A model generated the notes under the pieces. The model did no database searches and was not told the origin of the DNA. It saw only the letters and a list, made by a program, of their open reading frames with translations. From contig CABYGR010000003.1 in the NCBI GenBank assembly GCA_902518595.1, positions 1 to 50,226 on the forward strand: a stretch of DNA of 50,226 nucleotides. The letters are read 5' to 3'. Of this stretch, positions 1-8,799 are shown piece after piece. Each line of letters begins with the position of its first letter. Within the stretch, counting starts at the first letter, position 1. Both the position numbers and the translations under genes were made by a program. Origin of the DNA: an uncultured Pelagibacteraceae bacterium. Lineage in GTDB: Bacteria > Pseudomonadota > Alphaproteobacteria > Pelagibacterales > Pelagibacteraceae.

Positions 1-33
1 ATATTTTCAAGTTTATTTTTAGGAAAGTTTTAA

Positions 34-1770
34 ATGCAAACTAATTTTCAGATATTAATAAGATTATACAAAAGTTATACCAAAAAATATTTAAAAAAAA
101 TTCTATTGTCTGTTTTTTTTACGATCATATTAGCTGGAAGCACTTCTGCTGTTGCCTACTTATTAGATCCAGCTATAGAACAGCTTTTCATAAATCAAAA
201 TAAAAAAATGCTATATACTATTCCAGGTTTAATTATTTTAGCATTCGCTTTAAAAGGAAGTTCTTTATACATTGCTAAAGTTTTAATGATTTCAGTTTCC
301 CAAGAAGTTAGAAAAGACATGCAAGTAGATATGTTTAATTCTGTAATTACTGCGGATACACAATTAATTGATAAAAAACATTCAGGAAAATTTATTACAA
401 ATCTAACTAATGATATAGATCATATTACAAATCTTCTCAGTATTGCATTTTTAAATCTATTTAAAGATAGTTTCACTCTAATTGCATTATTGGGTGTAAT
501 GTTTTACCAAAATTGGAAATTATCTTTAATAGCAATAATAATGATACCATTAGCAAGTGTAGCAGCTAGAACTTTAGGAAAAAGAATGGGTAAAGTCACT
601 ATCCAACAAATGATTAAAGCAGGTACTTTTATAAGTTATTTAGTAGAAATATTTAAAAATCATAGAATTATAAAAATTTTTCAAAATGAGGAATATGAAA
701 AAAAAAGAGCAAAGGTAGTGCTTGAAGAACTAAAAGAAAAAGGTCAAAAAATTGCAGAAATTATGGTTAGAGCTTCACCCATCATGGAGTTTTTAACAGG
801 AATAATGATAGCTTGTTTAGTTTATTTTGCTGCTATACTAGTTGCCGATAATGAACTTGGAGTAAGTAAATTTTTCTCATTTTTAGCAGCAATGATGTTA
901 GCCTATCAACCAGTAAGGTCTTTAGCTACACTTAATATGACAATTCAACAAGGTTTATCAGGAGCAAAAACTGTTTTGCCAATAATTGATGAAAAACCAG
1001 AAATTACTGACAAAGAAAATATAAAAAATTTAGAATTTAATACAGGTGAGATTGTTTTTGAAAATGTAAATTTTAATTATACAAAAGATAGTGAGACTCT
1101 AAAATCAGTGAATTTAAATTTTCCTGGAGAAAAAATGACAGCTTTAGTAGGTCAGAGTGGAGCTGGTAAATCAACAATTCTAAACCTTATTCCTAGATTT
1201 TATAATATTCATGGAGGTGATATCAAAATTGACCAACAATCTATTTATGATTATTCAATATATTCTCTAAGAAAAGGAATTTCTCTTGTAAGCCAGGATA
1301 CAACTTTGTTTGATGACACTGTAAAAAATAATATTGCTTATGCTGACCTCAACGCAACTGATGAGGAGATTATAGAGGCGGCTAAAAATTCTTTTGCTGA
1401 TGAATTTATTCAAAAACTTCCAAATAAATATGATACTTTGATTGGTGAAAATGGCATCAGGCTTTCAGGTGGAGAAAAACAAAGGCTATCAATAGCAAGA
1501 GCAATCCTTAAAAAAAGTCCCATAATATTATTAGATGAAGCAACCTCATCATTAGATGCAGAAACAGAAAGTAAAATTCAAAAAGCCGTTAGTTTCTTAA
1601 CAGAAGGAAGAACAACTATAGTTATAGCCCATAGATTATCTACAATACTAAATTCAGACAAAATTTATGTAATAGAAAATGGTCAAATTGCGGGTTCCGG
1701 TTCCCACGATGAACTATTAAATACATCATCAATTTATAAAAATTTTTATGAAAAACAAATCAAAAAATAA
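34..1770 (+). CDS. msbA: ABC transporter ATP-binding/permease protein, MsbA-like lipid A flippase family
   Basis: 578 aa; N-terminal TM domain, Walker A GQSGAGKST, signature LSGGEKQR, Walker B IILLDEATSSLD; adjacent to waaA/lpxK. Confidence 0.85.
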   Translation: MQTNFQILIRLYKSYTKKYLKKILLSVFFTIILAGSTSAVAYLLDPAIEQLFINQNKKMLYTIPGLIILAFALKGSSLYIAKVLMISVSQEVRKDMQVDMFNSVITADTQLIDKKHSGKFITNLTNDIDHITNLLSIAFLNLFKDSFTLIALLGVMFYQNWKLSLIAIIMIPLASVAARTLGKRMGKVTIQQMIKAGTFISYLVEIFKNHRIIKIFQNEEYEKKRAKVVLEELKEKGQKIAEIMVRASPIMEFLTGIMIACLVYFAAILVADNELGVSKFFSFLAAMMLAYQPVRSLATLNMTIQQGLSGAKTVLPIIDEKPEITDKENIKNLEFNTGEIVFENVNFNYTKDSETLKSVNLNFPGEKMTALVGQSGAGKSTILNLIPRFYNIHGGDIKIDQQSIYDYSIYSLRKGISLVSQDTTLFDDTVKNNIAYADLNATDEEIIEAAKNSFADEFIQKLPNKYDTLIGENGIRLSGGEKQRLSIARAILKKSPIILLDEATSSLDAETESKIQKAVSFLTEGRTTIVIAHRLSTILNSDKIYVIENGQIAGSGSHDELLNTSSIYKNFYEKQIKK

Positions 1771-1772
1771 TA

Positions 1773-3029
1773 ATGCTTATAATATATAGACTGCTAACTG
1801 GTCTAATTTTAATTTTATCTCCAATTATCCTGATTTTTAGATTATTAAAAAAAAAAGAGGATCCAAAAAGATTTAAAGAAAAATTTTGTTTTTTTTCAGA
1901 AAAAAAAAATAAAGGAAAACTTGTTTGGTTTCATGGTGCTAGTGTTGGAGAGCTTCAAAGCATTATACCTTTAATAGAAAAATTAGATAAAAATAAAAAA
2001 ATAAAACAAATTTTAATTACTTCTAATACATTGAGTTCTTCAAAAATTATTAGCAAATTCAAATTTAAAAAAGTTATTCATCAATTTTTTCCGATAGATG
2101 TAAATTTTCTTTCAAAAAAATTTTTAAATTATTGGAAACCATCCATCGCATTTTTTATTGACTCTGAAATATGGCCCAATATGTTGTTGAATTTAAAAAA
2201 TGAAAAAATCCCAATTATTCTCCTCAATGGAAGAATTACAAAAAAAACATTCAGAAAGTGGTTAATATTTTCTAGCTTTGCTAATACATTATTTGAAAAA
2301 TTTAATTTATGTCTTTCTTCAAATAAGGAGTCGAAAAAATTTTTAAAAGAACTTGGAGCAAAAAAAATAAAATATATTGGAAATCTAAAATATACTCAAT
2401 CAGAACAAAAAATAGGTAATGTTAAAAAGAATATTCAAAACTTTATTAAATCAAAAAATGTTTGGTGTGCATCTAGTACTCATTATAATGAAGAAAAATT
2501 TTGTGGTTTAATTCATAAAAAATTAGAAAAAAAATATAAAAATTTATTAACAATTATTATTCCACGTCATATAAATAGAATTGAAACTATTAAAAAAGAA
2601 TTAACTGATCTTAATTTAAAAATTCACCTAGATGAGCCTTCATCATCAATTGATCCAACAACTGACGTTTATTTAGTCAATTCTTACGGAAAAACTAAAT
2701 CTTTTTATAATAATTGTAATAATGTTTTTTTAGGAGGTTCAATTATAAATCATGGAGGACAAAATCCTTTGGAAGCAGCAAGATTTGGTTGTAATATTTT
2801 GCATGGAAAGAATATCTCAAATTTTAGAGAAATTTATGATTTTCTAAATAAAAACAAAATATCACATTTGGTTAAATCAAAATTAGAGTTTGAAAAAAAG
2901 TTAGATATTCTTCTTTCTAAAAAAACTATCTCCTCTAAAAACATTAGATATAAGATTAATCATATTGGTAAAAAAATTTTAAAAAATACTCAAAAAGAAA
3001 TCAATTTTTTTTTAGAAAATGCAATTTAA
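1773..3029 (+). CDS. waaA: 3-deoxy-D-manno-octulosonic acid (Kdo) transferase
   Basis: 418 aa; WFHGASVGELQS, IDSEIWPNM, GGSIINHGGQNPLEAARFG motifs typical of KdtA/WaaA. Confidence 0.9.
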   Translation: MLIIYRLLTGLILILSPIILIFRLLKKKEDPKRFKEKFCFFSEKKNKGKLVWFHGASVGELQSIIPLIEKLDKNKKIKQILITSNTLSSSKIISKFKFKKVIHQFFPIDVNFLSKKFLNYWKPSIAFFIDSEIWPNMLLNLKNEKIPIILLNGRITKKTFRKWLIFSSFANTLFEKFNLCLSSNKESKKFLKELGAKKIKYIGNLKYTQSEQKIGNVKKNIQNFIKSKNVWCASSTHYNEEKFCGLIHKKLEKKYKNLLTIIIPRHINRIETIKKELTDLNLKIHLDEPSSSIDPTTDVYLVNSYGKTKSFYNNCNNVFLGGSIINHGGQNPLEAARFGCNILHGKNISNFREIYDFLNKNKISHLVKSKLEFEKKLDILLSKKTISSKNIRYKINHIGKKILKNTQKEINFFLENAI

Positions 3030-3955
3030 AAAACCAACATTTTGGGATTATCAAAAAATATCTTTCTGGTCAGTTTTATTATTTCCATTTTCAATTATAT
3101 ATTTCTCGATAATATGGGTAATTAAAGTTACTTCAATTTTTACATCTTATAAAAAAATGCCTATCCCTGTTATATGCGTAGGAAATATTTATATAGGAGG
3201 AACTGGTAAAACACCTTTGGTAAGAGAGATTTTTAATATTACTAAATCACTAGGTAAAAATCCCGCATTCATAAAAAAATATCATGCTTATTTATCCGAC
3301 GAAATTAAAATGTTAAAAGATAAAGGAAAAGTTTTTACTGATCACAAAAGATACAAGAGTATACTCTCATCAGTTTCCAATAATCACGATGTTGCAATAT
3401 TAGATGATGGTTTTCAGGATTTTTCGATTAAACCAGATTTTTCAATTTTGTGTTTTAACTCTACTCAAATGATTGGTAACGGTCTCTTAATTCCATCTGG
3501 TCCTTTAAGAGAAAGTTTACGCGCAATTTTAAGGGCTGACTGTATAATTATAAATGGCCCTAAAAATTTAGAATTTGAAAAAAAACTTTTTAAAACTATC
3601 CAAAATAAAAAATTGCATATATTTTATTCAAAATATAAAATTAAAAATATCGAAAAATTTAAGAATAAAGAAATTACTGCTTTTGCCGGAATTGGAAATC
3701 CATCAAATTTTTTTGATTTATTAAGAAAAAATAACTTGGATATAAAGGAAACATTTTCTTTTCCTGACCATCATGAATATTCTAAAAAAAGATTTCGAAA
3801 AAATAATAAAAGATAGATCTACTAAAATTATTACAACTGAAAAAGATTATTATAGAATGAATGACTCACAGAAACAAAACTGTGAGTATATAGAGGTTAA
3901 TTTAGAAATTGAAAATAAAGATAAATTTAAAGATATTATTAAATCTTATTTATGA
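3019..3955 (+). pseudogene. lpxK: Tetraacyldisaccharide 4'-kinase, reading frame interrupted by a 1-nt shift at an A7 tract (ORFs 3019..3816 and 3773..3955)
   Basis: First ORF has VGNIYIGGTGKTPLV and LDDGFQDFSI; second ORF supplies the C-terminus DFEKIIKDRSTKIITTEKDYYRM. Removing one A from 3784..3790 joins them as FPDHHEYSKKDFEKIIKD. May be sequencing error rather than a true pseudogene. Confidence 0.8.
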
Positions 3956-4812
3956 AAATAATAAAACATTTTTTTGAATTTATACTTATTGTCCCCATCT
4001 TTATTATTTTTAAAATTATTGGTTACAAAAATGCAATAAATTTAGGCGAAATTATTGGAAAAAAATTTGGTCCTTTTTTTAGATCTAATTACAAAATTCA
4101 AAAAAATTTAGAAAATTCAAACATCGGCAACTCAGAAAAAGATAGAAAAATTATTGTTAATAATATGTGGGGTAATTATGGAAAAATTTTTGCTGAATAT
4201 ATGTACATTAAAAAGTATAGACAAAATAGTCTTTCAAGTAATATTGAAGTAATTGGTCAAAATATCTTGGATGAAATTAAGAACAGTAATGAACCAGTAA
4301 TATTTATTTCAGGACACTTTAATAATTTTGAATTGATGGCTATGCATATTGAAAAATCTGGAGTCGATTTGGCAGCTATATATAGACCTTTAAATAACAA
4401 ATTTTTAAATCCTTTAATGGAAAAAATTAGAAAAAACTATATTTGTAAAAAACAGATAAAAAAAGGGATGTCTGGTACGAAAGAAATATTAAAATATTTT
4501 AAAAAAGGTACCTCCATAGCATTAATGATTGATCAAAGAGTTTCGGAAGGAATAAGTTGTAATTTTTTTAATAAAAAAGCATTAACAACAACTATACCAG
4601 CCCAATTTGTAAAAAAATTTAATTGCGAAGTTGTTCCAATATATATTGAAAGAAAAAATCAAAATAAATTTAGACTTGAAATATTAAAACCAATAAAGTT
4701 TTTTAAAAATGAAAATATTCAAATTATTACAGCTAATTTAAATAAAGTTCTTGAAGAAATGATAAAAAGAAATCCAGACCAATGGATTTGGACACATAAT
4801 AGATGGAAATAA
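3952..4812 (+). CDS. Lipid A biosynthesis lauroyl/acyl transferase (LpxL/HtrB family)
   Basis: 286 aa; MWGNYGKIFAEY, FISGHFNNFELM (HX4D/E-type acyltransferase motif); follows lpxK. Confidence 0.85.
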   Translation: MKIIKHFFEFILIVPIFIIFKIIGYKNAINLGEIIGKKFGPFFRSNYKIQKNLENSNIGNSEKDRKIIVNNMWGNYGKIFAEYMYIKKYRQNSLSSNIEVIGQNILDEIKNSNEPVIFISGHFNNFELMAMHIEKSGVDLAAIYRPLNNKFLNPLMEKIRKNYICKKQIKKGMSGTKEILKYFKKGTSIALMIDQRVSEGISCNFFNKKALTTTIPAQFVKKFNCEVVPIYIERKNQNKFRLEILKPIKFFKNENIQIITANLNKVLEEMIKRNPDQWIWTHNRWK

Positions 4813-4817
4813 TCTAA

Positions 4818-5003
4818 TTATTTTTCTCTTTTTTTTGAAGCTTCTACGTAGGAATAATAAGCTTCTTGTAACTCTACATTCCAATAATTTAATTGATCTA
4901 AAGAAATTTTTTTACCCGATATTGCACAAATCACATGATCACCTTCCTCTATAATTTCAAAATTATTTGGTAAATATTTTATTTTTGCTAATTTTTTAAA
5001 CAT
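4818..5003 (-). CDS. DUF2093 family small protein
   Basis: 61 aa from MFKKLAKIKY; pattern GDHVICAISGKKISLDQLNYWNVELQEAYYSYVEA resembles alphaproteobacterial DUF2093; the longer tracked ORF overlaps purD and is unlikely. Confidence 0.65.
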   Translation of the reverse strand: MFKKLAKIKYLPNNFEIIEEGDHVICAISGKKISLDQLNYWNVELQEAYYSYVEASKKREK

Positions 5004-5024
5004 TTTTAGTTTATACATCATTAT

Positions 5025-6290
5025 ATGAAAGTTGGAATAATTGGAAGCGGAGGTAGAGAACATGCTTTGTGTTATGCTGTTAAGAAATCTAAAAAAGTAG
5101 AGAAGATTTTTTGTATACCAGGAAACGCTGGTACGCACGAAATAGCAGAAAATATTGATTTAGATATAAATAATTTTGAATTGTTAAAAGAATTCATAAA
5201 AAAAAACAACATAGACATAATCATTATTGGTCCTGAAAAACCATTAGTTGAAGGTATTGTTGATTTTTTAGAGAATAATGAAATTAAAGTTTTTGGTCCA
5301 AACAAGCTAGCATCAAAACTTGAAGGATCTAAAATATTTACTAAGAATTTATGTGAAAAATACAATATTCCAACTGCAAAATTTGGTGTTTTTAAAAGTG
5401 AAGAGAAGGCTTTAGATTTTTTACTTCAATGTAAATTTCCAATAGTAATTAAAGCTGATGGTCTTGCTGCAGGAAAAGGAGTTTATATTTGTGAAAATAA
5501 AAATCAGGGAGAACAAGCAATTAAAGAAATATTTAATGGAAAATTTGGAAAAGCAAACGAATTATTAATTGAAGAATTTCTAAAAGGTGAAGAGATGAGT
5601 TTTTTTATAATTTCTGATGGAATAAATATTAAAAATTTTGGTACTGCACAAGATCATAAGAGAGTTGGTGAAGGCGATGTAGGACTAAATACTGGTGGTA
5701 TGGGAGCATACTCACCCTCTCGTTTAGAGAGTGAAGTATTAAATAAAAAAATTTTAGATAAGATTATAAAACCAACTCTAAAAGCCTTGGAAAATTTAAA
5801 TACGAATTTTAAAGGTTTTTTGTATGCTGGTTTAATGATTATAGAAGATGAACCTTATTTAATTGAATATAATGTCAGAATGGGTGATCCAGAGTGTCAA
5901 ACAATTTTGCCAAGACTCAGGACAAATTTTTTTGAAATAGTAGAAGCAACTATTAATCAAAAACTAAATCAAATAGATATAGATTGGTCCGATGATAAAG
6001 CTTTATCAATAGTACAATGCTCAAAAGGATATCCCGAGACTTATGAAAAAAATCTAGAAATTAAAGATTTAAATAAAATTATTCTTACACAAAATGAATT
6101 TATTTTTCATGCAGGAACTAGGATTAATAGCTCTAAAATTGTCTCAAATGGTGGCCGAGTTTTAAATTTTACAGCCAAATCAAAAAGTTTTAAAAAAAGT
6201 AGAGAAATTGTTCTAAATTTAATTAAAAAAATTAATTGGAAAAATGGTTTTTATAGAAAAGATATTGGTTATAAAGTTATAGATGAATGA
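5025..6290 (+). CDS. purD: Phosphoribosylamine--glycine ligase
   Basis: 421 aa; MKVGIIGSGGREHAL, ATP-grasp features, QDHKRVGEGDVGLNTGGMGAYSP. Confidence 0.97.
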   Translation: MKVGIIGSGGREHALCYAVKKSKKVEKIFCIPGNAGTHEIAENIDLDINNFELLKEFIKKNNIDIIIIGPEKPLVEGIVDFLENNEIKVFGPNKLASKLEGSKIFTKNLCEKYNIPTAKFGVFKSEEKALDFLLQCKFPIVIKADGLAAGKGVYICENKNQGEQAIKEIFNGKFGKANELLIEEFLKGEEMSFFIISDGINIKNFGTAQDHKRVGEGDVGLNTGGMGAYSPSRLESEVLNKKILDKIIKPTLKALENLNTNFKGFLYAGLMIIEDEPYLIEYNVRMGDPECQTILPRLRTNFFEIVEATINQKLNQIDIDWSDDKALSIVQCSKGYPETYEKNLEIKDLNKIILTQNEFIFHAGTRINSSKIVSNGGRVLNFTAKSKSFKKSREIVLNLIKKINWKNGFYRKDIGYKVIDE

Positions 6291-6847
6291 GGATAATTAG
6301 TGGAAATTTTAAAGGTAAAAAACTTTTTTTACCTAAAGATAAAAATACAAGACCACTAAAAGATATTGTAAAAGAATCTATTTTTAATTTAATCAATCAT
6401 TCAAGCAAAATTAATCTAAATATTGAAAATTCATTAGTTTTAGATTTATTTTCAGGCACTGGTTCCTTTGGCATAGAATGTTTATCAAGGGGTTCAAAAA
6501 ATGTTATTTTTTTTGAAAATTATAATGAAGCAATAAAAATTTTGGAAAAAAATTTAAAATCATTAAAAAATGTAAATAATTATAAAATCTATAAACAAAA
6601 TTTTTTTAACTTTTTTTCTTCAGAAAATTATTTTGATTTAAATTTTGATCTAATTTTTATTGATCCACCTTATAAAGAAAAAAGGATAAACGAAATAATC
6701 GAAAAAATCTTAGAAAAAAAACTTCTTAATAAAAATGGTATTCTAATAATTCATAGGCATAAAAAAGATAATATCAATATTACAAGAAAACTAAGAATTA
6801 TCGAAGATCGAAATTATGGAATATCAAGAATACTTTTTGGAAATTAG
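6287..6847 (+). CDS. rsmD: 16S rRNA (guanine(966)-N(2))-methyltransferase
   Basis: 186 aa; MRIISGNFKGKKL, VLDLFSGTGSFGIECLSRG, FIDPPY. Confidence 0.92.
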   Translation: MRIISGNFKGKKLFLPKDKNTRPLKDIVKESIFNLINHSSKINLNIENSLVLDLFSGTGSFGIECLSRGSKNVIFFENYNEAIKILEKNLKSLKNVNNYKIYKQNFFNFFSSENYFDLNFDLIFIDPPYKEKRINEIIEKILEKKLLNKNGILIIHRHKKDNINITRKLRIIEDRNYGISRILFGN

Positions 6848-8005
6848 AATTTTTTTAGTCTGTTTTTTTATTAATTCTACAGCTGGCTGATCAAAAGGAT
6901 TTATTTTCATTGCTCTACCTAGAAGTATTGTTTCGAGAATAAAAAAAGTAAATAATTCACCTAAAGTCTCTTCATCTCTACTGTTAATAATAAAACTTCT
7001 AAAAGGCACTTTCTTTTGCTTAAAAACTCTCTCTGTAGAAAGAAATTGAGAGTAGGAAATCTCGTTTACACTTTTATTTTCAAGGTATGAATGTGTGTCG
7101 AGTAAACCTCTATTTTTAATCTTATTCGTATTTTTTTCTTTGACAAAAAAAAATGTAAAAAAATGATTTTTATTTCCATCTAAATAATACTGCATCAAGC
7201 TGTGATTGTCTTTAGGCATTGATGATATTATTGGTAATATCCCTTTACTTTTTTTACCTAAGCTTTCGGCAACTAATTGCTGGTACCAATTAAATAAATC
7301 ATTTGATTTATCATCATAATTTAAAATTATTGAATTAGTTTTTTTTTTATTAACTAAGTCAAAAATGTTTGTAACATTTTGTATTAATGAACTTATAAAA
7401 TATTTATTATTAATTAATTTGTTTAATCTTCTAAATTTTTCTGGTTTAAATCCCATTAATTGAGCTGGTAACATTCCAACTTCTGAAAGCACTGAATATC
7501 TACCACCAATAAAGTTATTATGGTGTATAATTTCAGATTTTAATTTTTGAGCTAATTCCATTAAATAGCTTTTTTTGTTTTCAGTTATAAAAACGTTTGT
7601 ATTTTTTTTGTTAATTAAAATATTTGAATTTGAAATTGTTTCTAATGTATTTCCTGATTTAGAGATAATTAATGTTAATTTTTTTTTATTATCACTGTGT
7701 AATGGAATATTTGAAAAATTATCAACAAATGTAAATTTCTTATTTTTTGGATTTAAAAATTTATATATTGCTTTTGTACCTAGAATAGATCCTCCCATTC
7801 CAATTAACAAAATACTATTTATCTTTTTTAATTTTTTAACAATTTTTTTTGAGAATGTATCTTTATAACTTTTATCTAAAGAAAGTATTACTTCATTTTT
7901 TTCTTTAATTAAATTTTTATAAATATCAGAGATTTGCTTTTTTTTATTAAAGTTTTTTTTTTTTAAATCAAATTTTTTAAACTTTATATTTTTTCCAAAC
8001 ATCAA
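6824..8005 (-). CDS. pgi: Glucose-6-phosphate isomerase
   Basis: 393 aa; ILLIGMGGSILGTKAIY, ISKSGNTLET, GGRYSVLSEVGMLPA, FDQPAVELIK. Confidence 0.88.
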   Translation of the reverse strand: MMFGKNIKFKKFDLKKKNFNKKKQISDIYKNLIKEKNEVILSLDKSYKDTFSKKIVKKLKKINSILLIGMGGSILGTKAIYKFLNPKNKKFTFVDNFSNIPLHSDNKKKLTLIISKSGNTLETISNSNILINKKNTNVFITENKKSYLMELAQKLKSEIIHHNNFIGGRYSVLSEVGMLPAQLMGFKPEKFRRLNKLINNKYFISSLIQNVTNIFDLVNKKKTNSIILNYDDKSNDLFNWYQQLVAESLGKKSKGILPIISSMPKDNHSLMQYYLDGNKNHFFTFFFVKEKNTNKIKNRGLLDTHSYLENKSVNEISYSQFLSTERVFKQKKVPFRSFIINSRDEETLGELFTFFILETILLGRAMKINPFDQPAVELIKKQTKKILISKKYS

Positions 8006-8007
8006 TT

Positions 8008-8319
8008 TTATTCAATTTTTTGAAGAATTGACTCTTCTATAGATGAAGGTTTAGAGTTTTTTTCAATTGTGGAAGATAAATTTTTATTTTCATTTTTAAA
8101 AAAAACATTTATTTCCTCTTCCTCTTTCTCATCATAATTTATTTGACCATCTTGAGGCATTGGAAGTTCGCCATATTTAGGAGGCAAAACTAAAGGATTT
8201 TTTTTTTCAACTAAAAACTCATCTGTAGTTTTTTTTTTATTTAGAGTAAAGGCTTCTTTTGTTGATTGACATGATGCAAGAAAAAATAATGTAATAAATA
8301 AGACTGTAATTTTTTTCAT
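8008..8319 (-). CDS. Putative lipoprotein, DUF3035/BamF-like
   Basis: 103 aa; lipobox LASC near N-terminus; TTDEFLVEKKNPLVLPPKYGELPMP resembles the DUF3035 (PDEF..PLvlPP) motif. Confidence 0.6.
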   Translation of the reverse strand: MKKITVLFITLFFLASCQSTKEAFTLNKKKTTDEFLVEKKNPLVLPPKYGELPMPQDGQINYDEKEEEEINVFFKNENKNLSSTIEKNSKPSSIEESILQKIE

Positions 8320-8789
8320 GATGTCTTTTTTTTAAAAAATTCTAATATAATTAACAAAATTACTCCAGTAGTTATAAATATATCAGCTACATTAAATATA
8401 AACCAATGAAAATTATTTACACTTATATCTATGAAGTCTGGAACTGAAGAATAGTAGATTCTATCAAATAAGTTGCCTAATGATCCTCCCACAATCATTA
8501 AAAAGCTTATTTTTTCAATTCCTATTGATTTATTTGATAGCCAAATAATTATTAAGGTTATTAAGACTATTAAAAGTGTAATCAGGTTATAGTAAATTTT
8601 ATTATCGAAAGAAAGTAATCCAAAGGCAATTCCTTCATTCCATATTAAGTTAAAATTTATAAAAGATGTAATAGAAATATTAAGCTCGTTCAGAGGTTCA
8701 GAAAGTTTTAAAATAAATATTTTACTTAAACGATCTAAAATAAAAATAAATATTACAAAAAATAAATTAAAAATATTTTTTTTTAACAT
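8316..8789 (-). CDS. lspA: Lipoprotein signal peptidase
   Basis: 157 aa; four TM segments, IVGGSLGNLFDRI and FNVADIFI motifs. Confidence 0.93.
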   Translation of the reverse strand: MLKKNIFNLFFVIFIFILDRLSKIFILKLSEPLNELNISITSFINFNLIWNEGIAFGLLSFDNKIYYNLITLLIVLITLIIIWLSNKSIGIEKISFLMIVGGSLGNLFDRIYYSSVPDFIDISVNNFHWFIFNVADIFITTGVILLIILEFFKKKTS

Positions 8790-8799
8790 TTACTAATTT

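Noticed and set aside
5072-5365. 97 aa ORF antisense to purD
   Set aside because: Spurious antisense ORF in the conserved purD N-terminal domain
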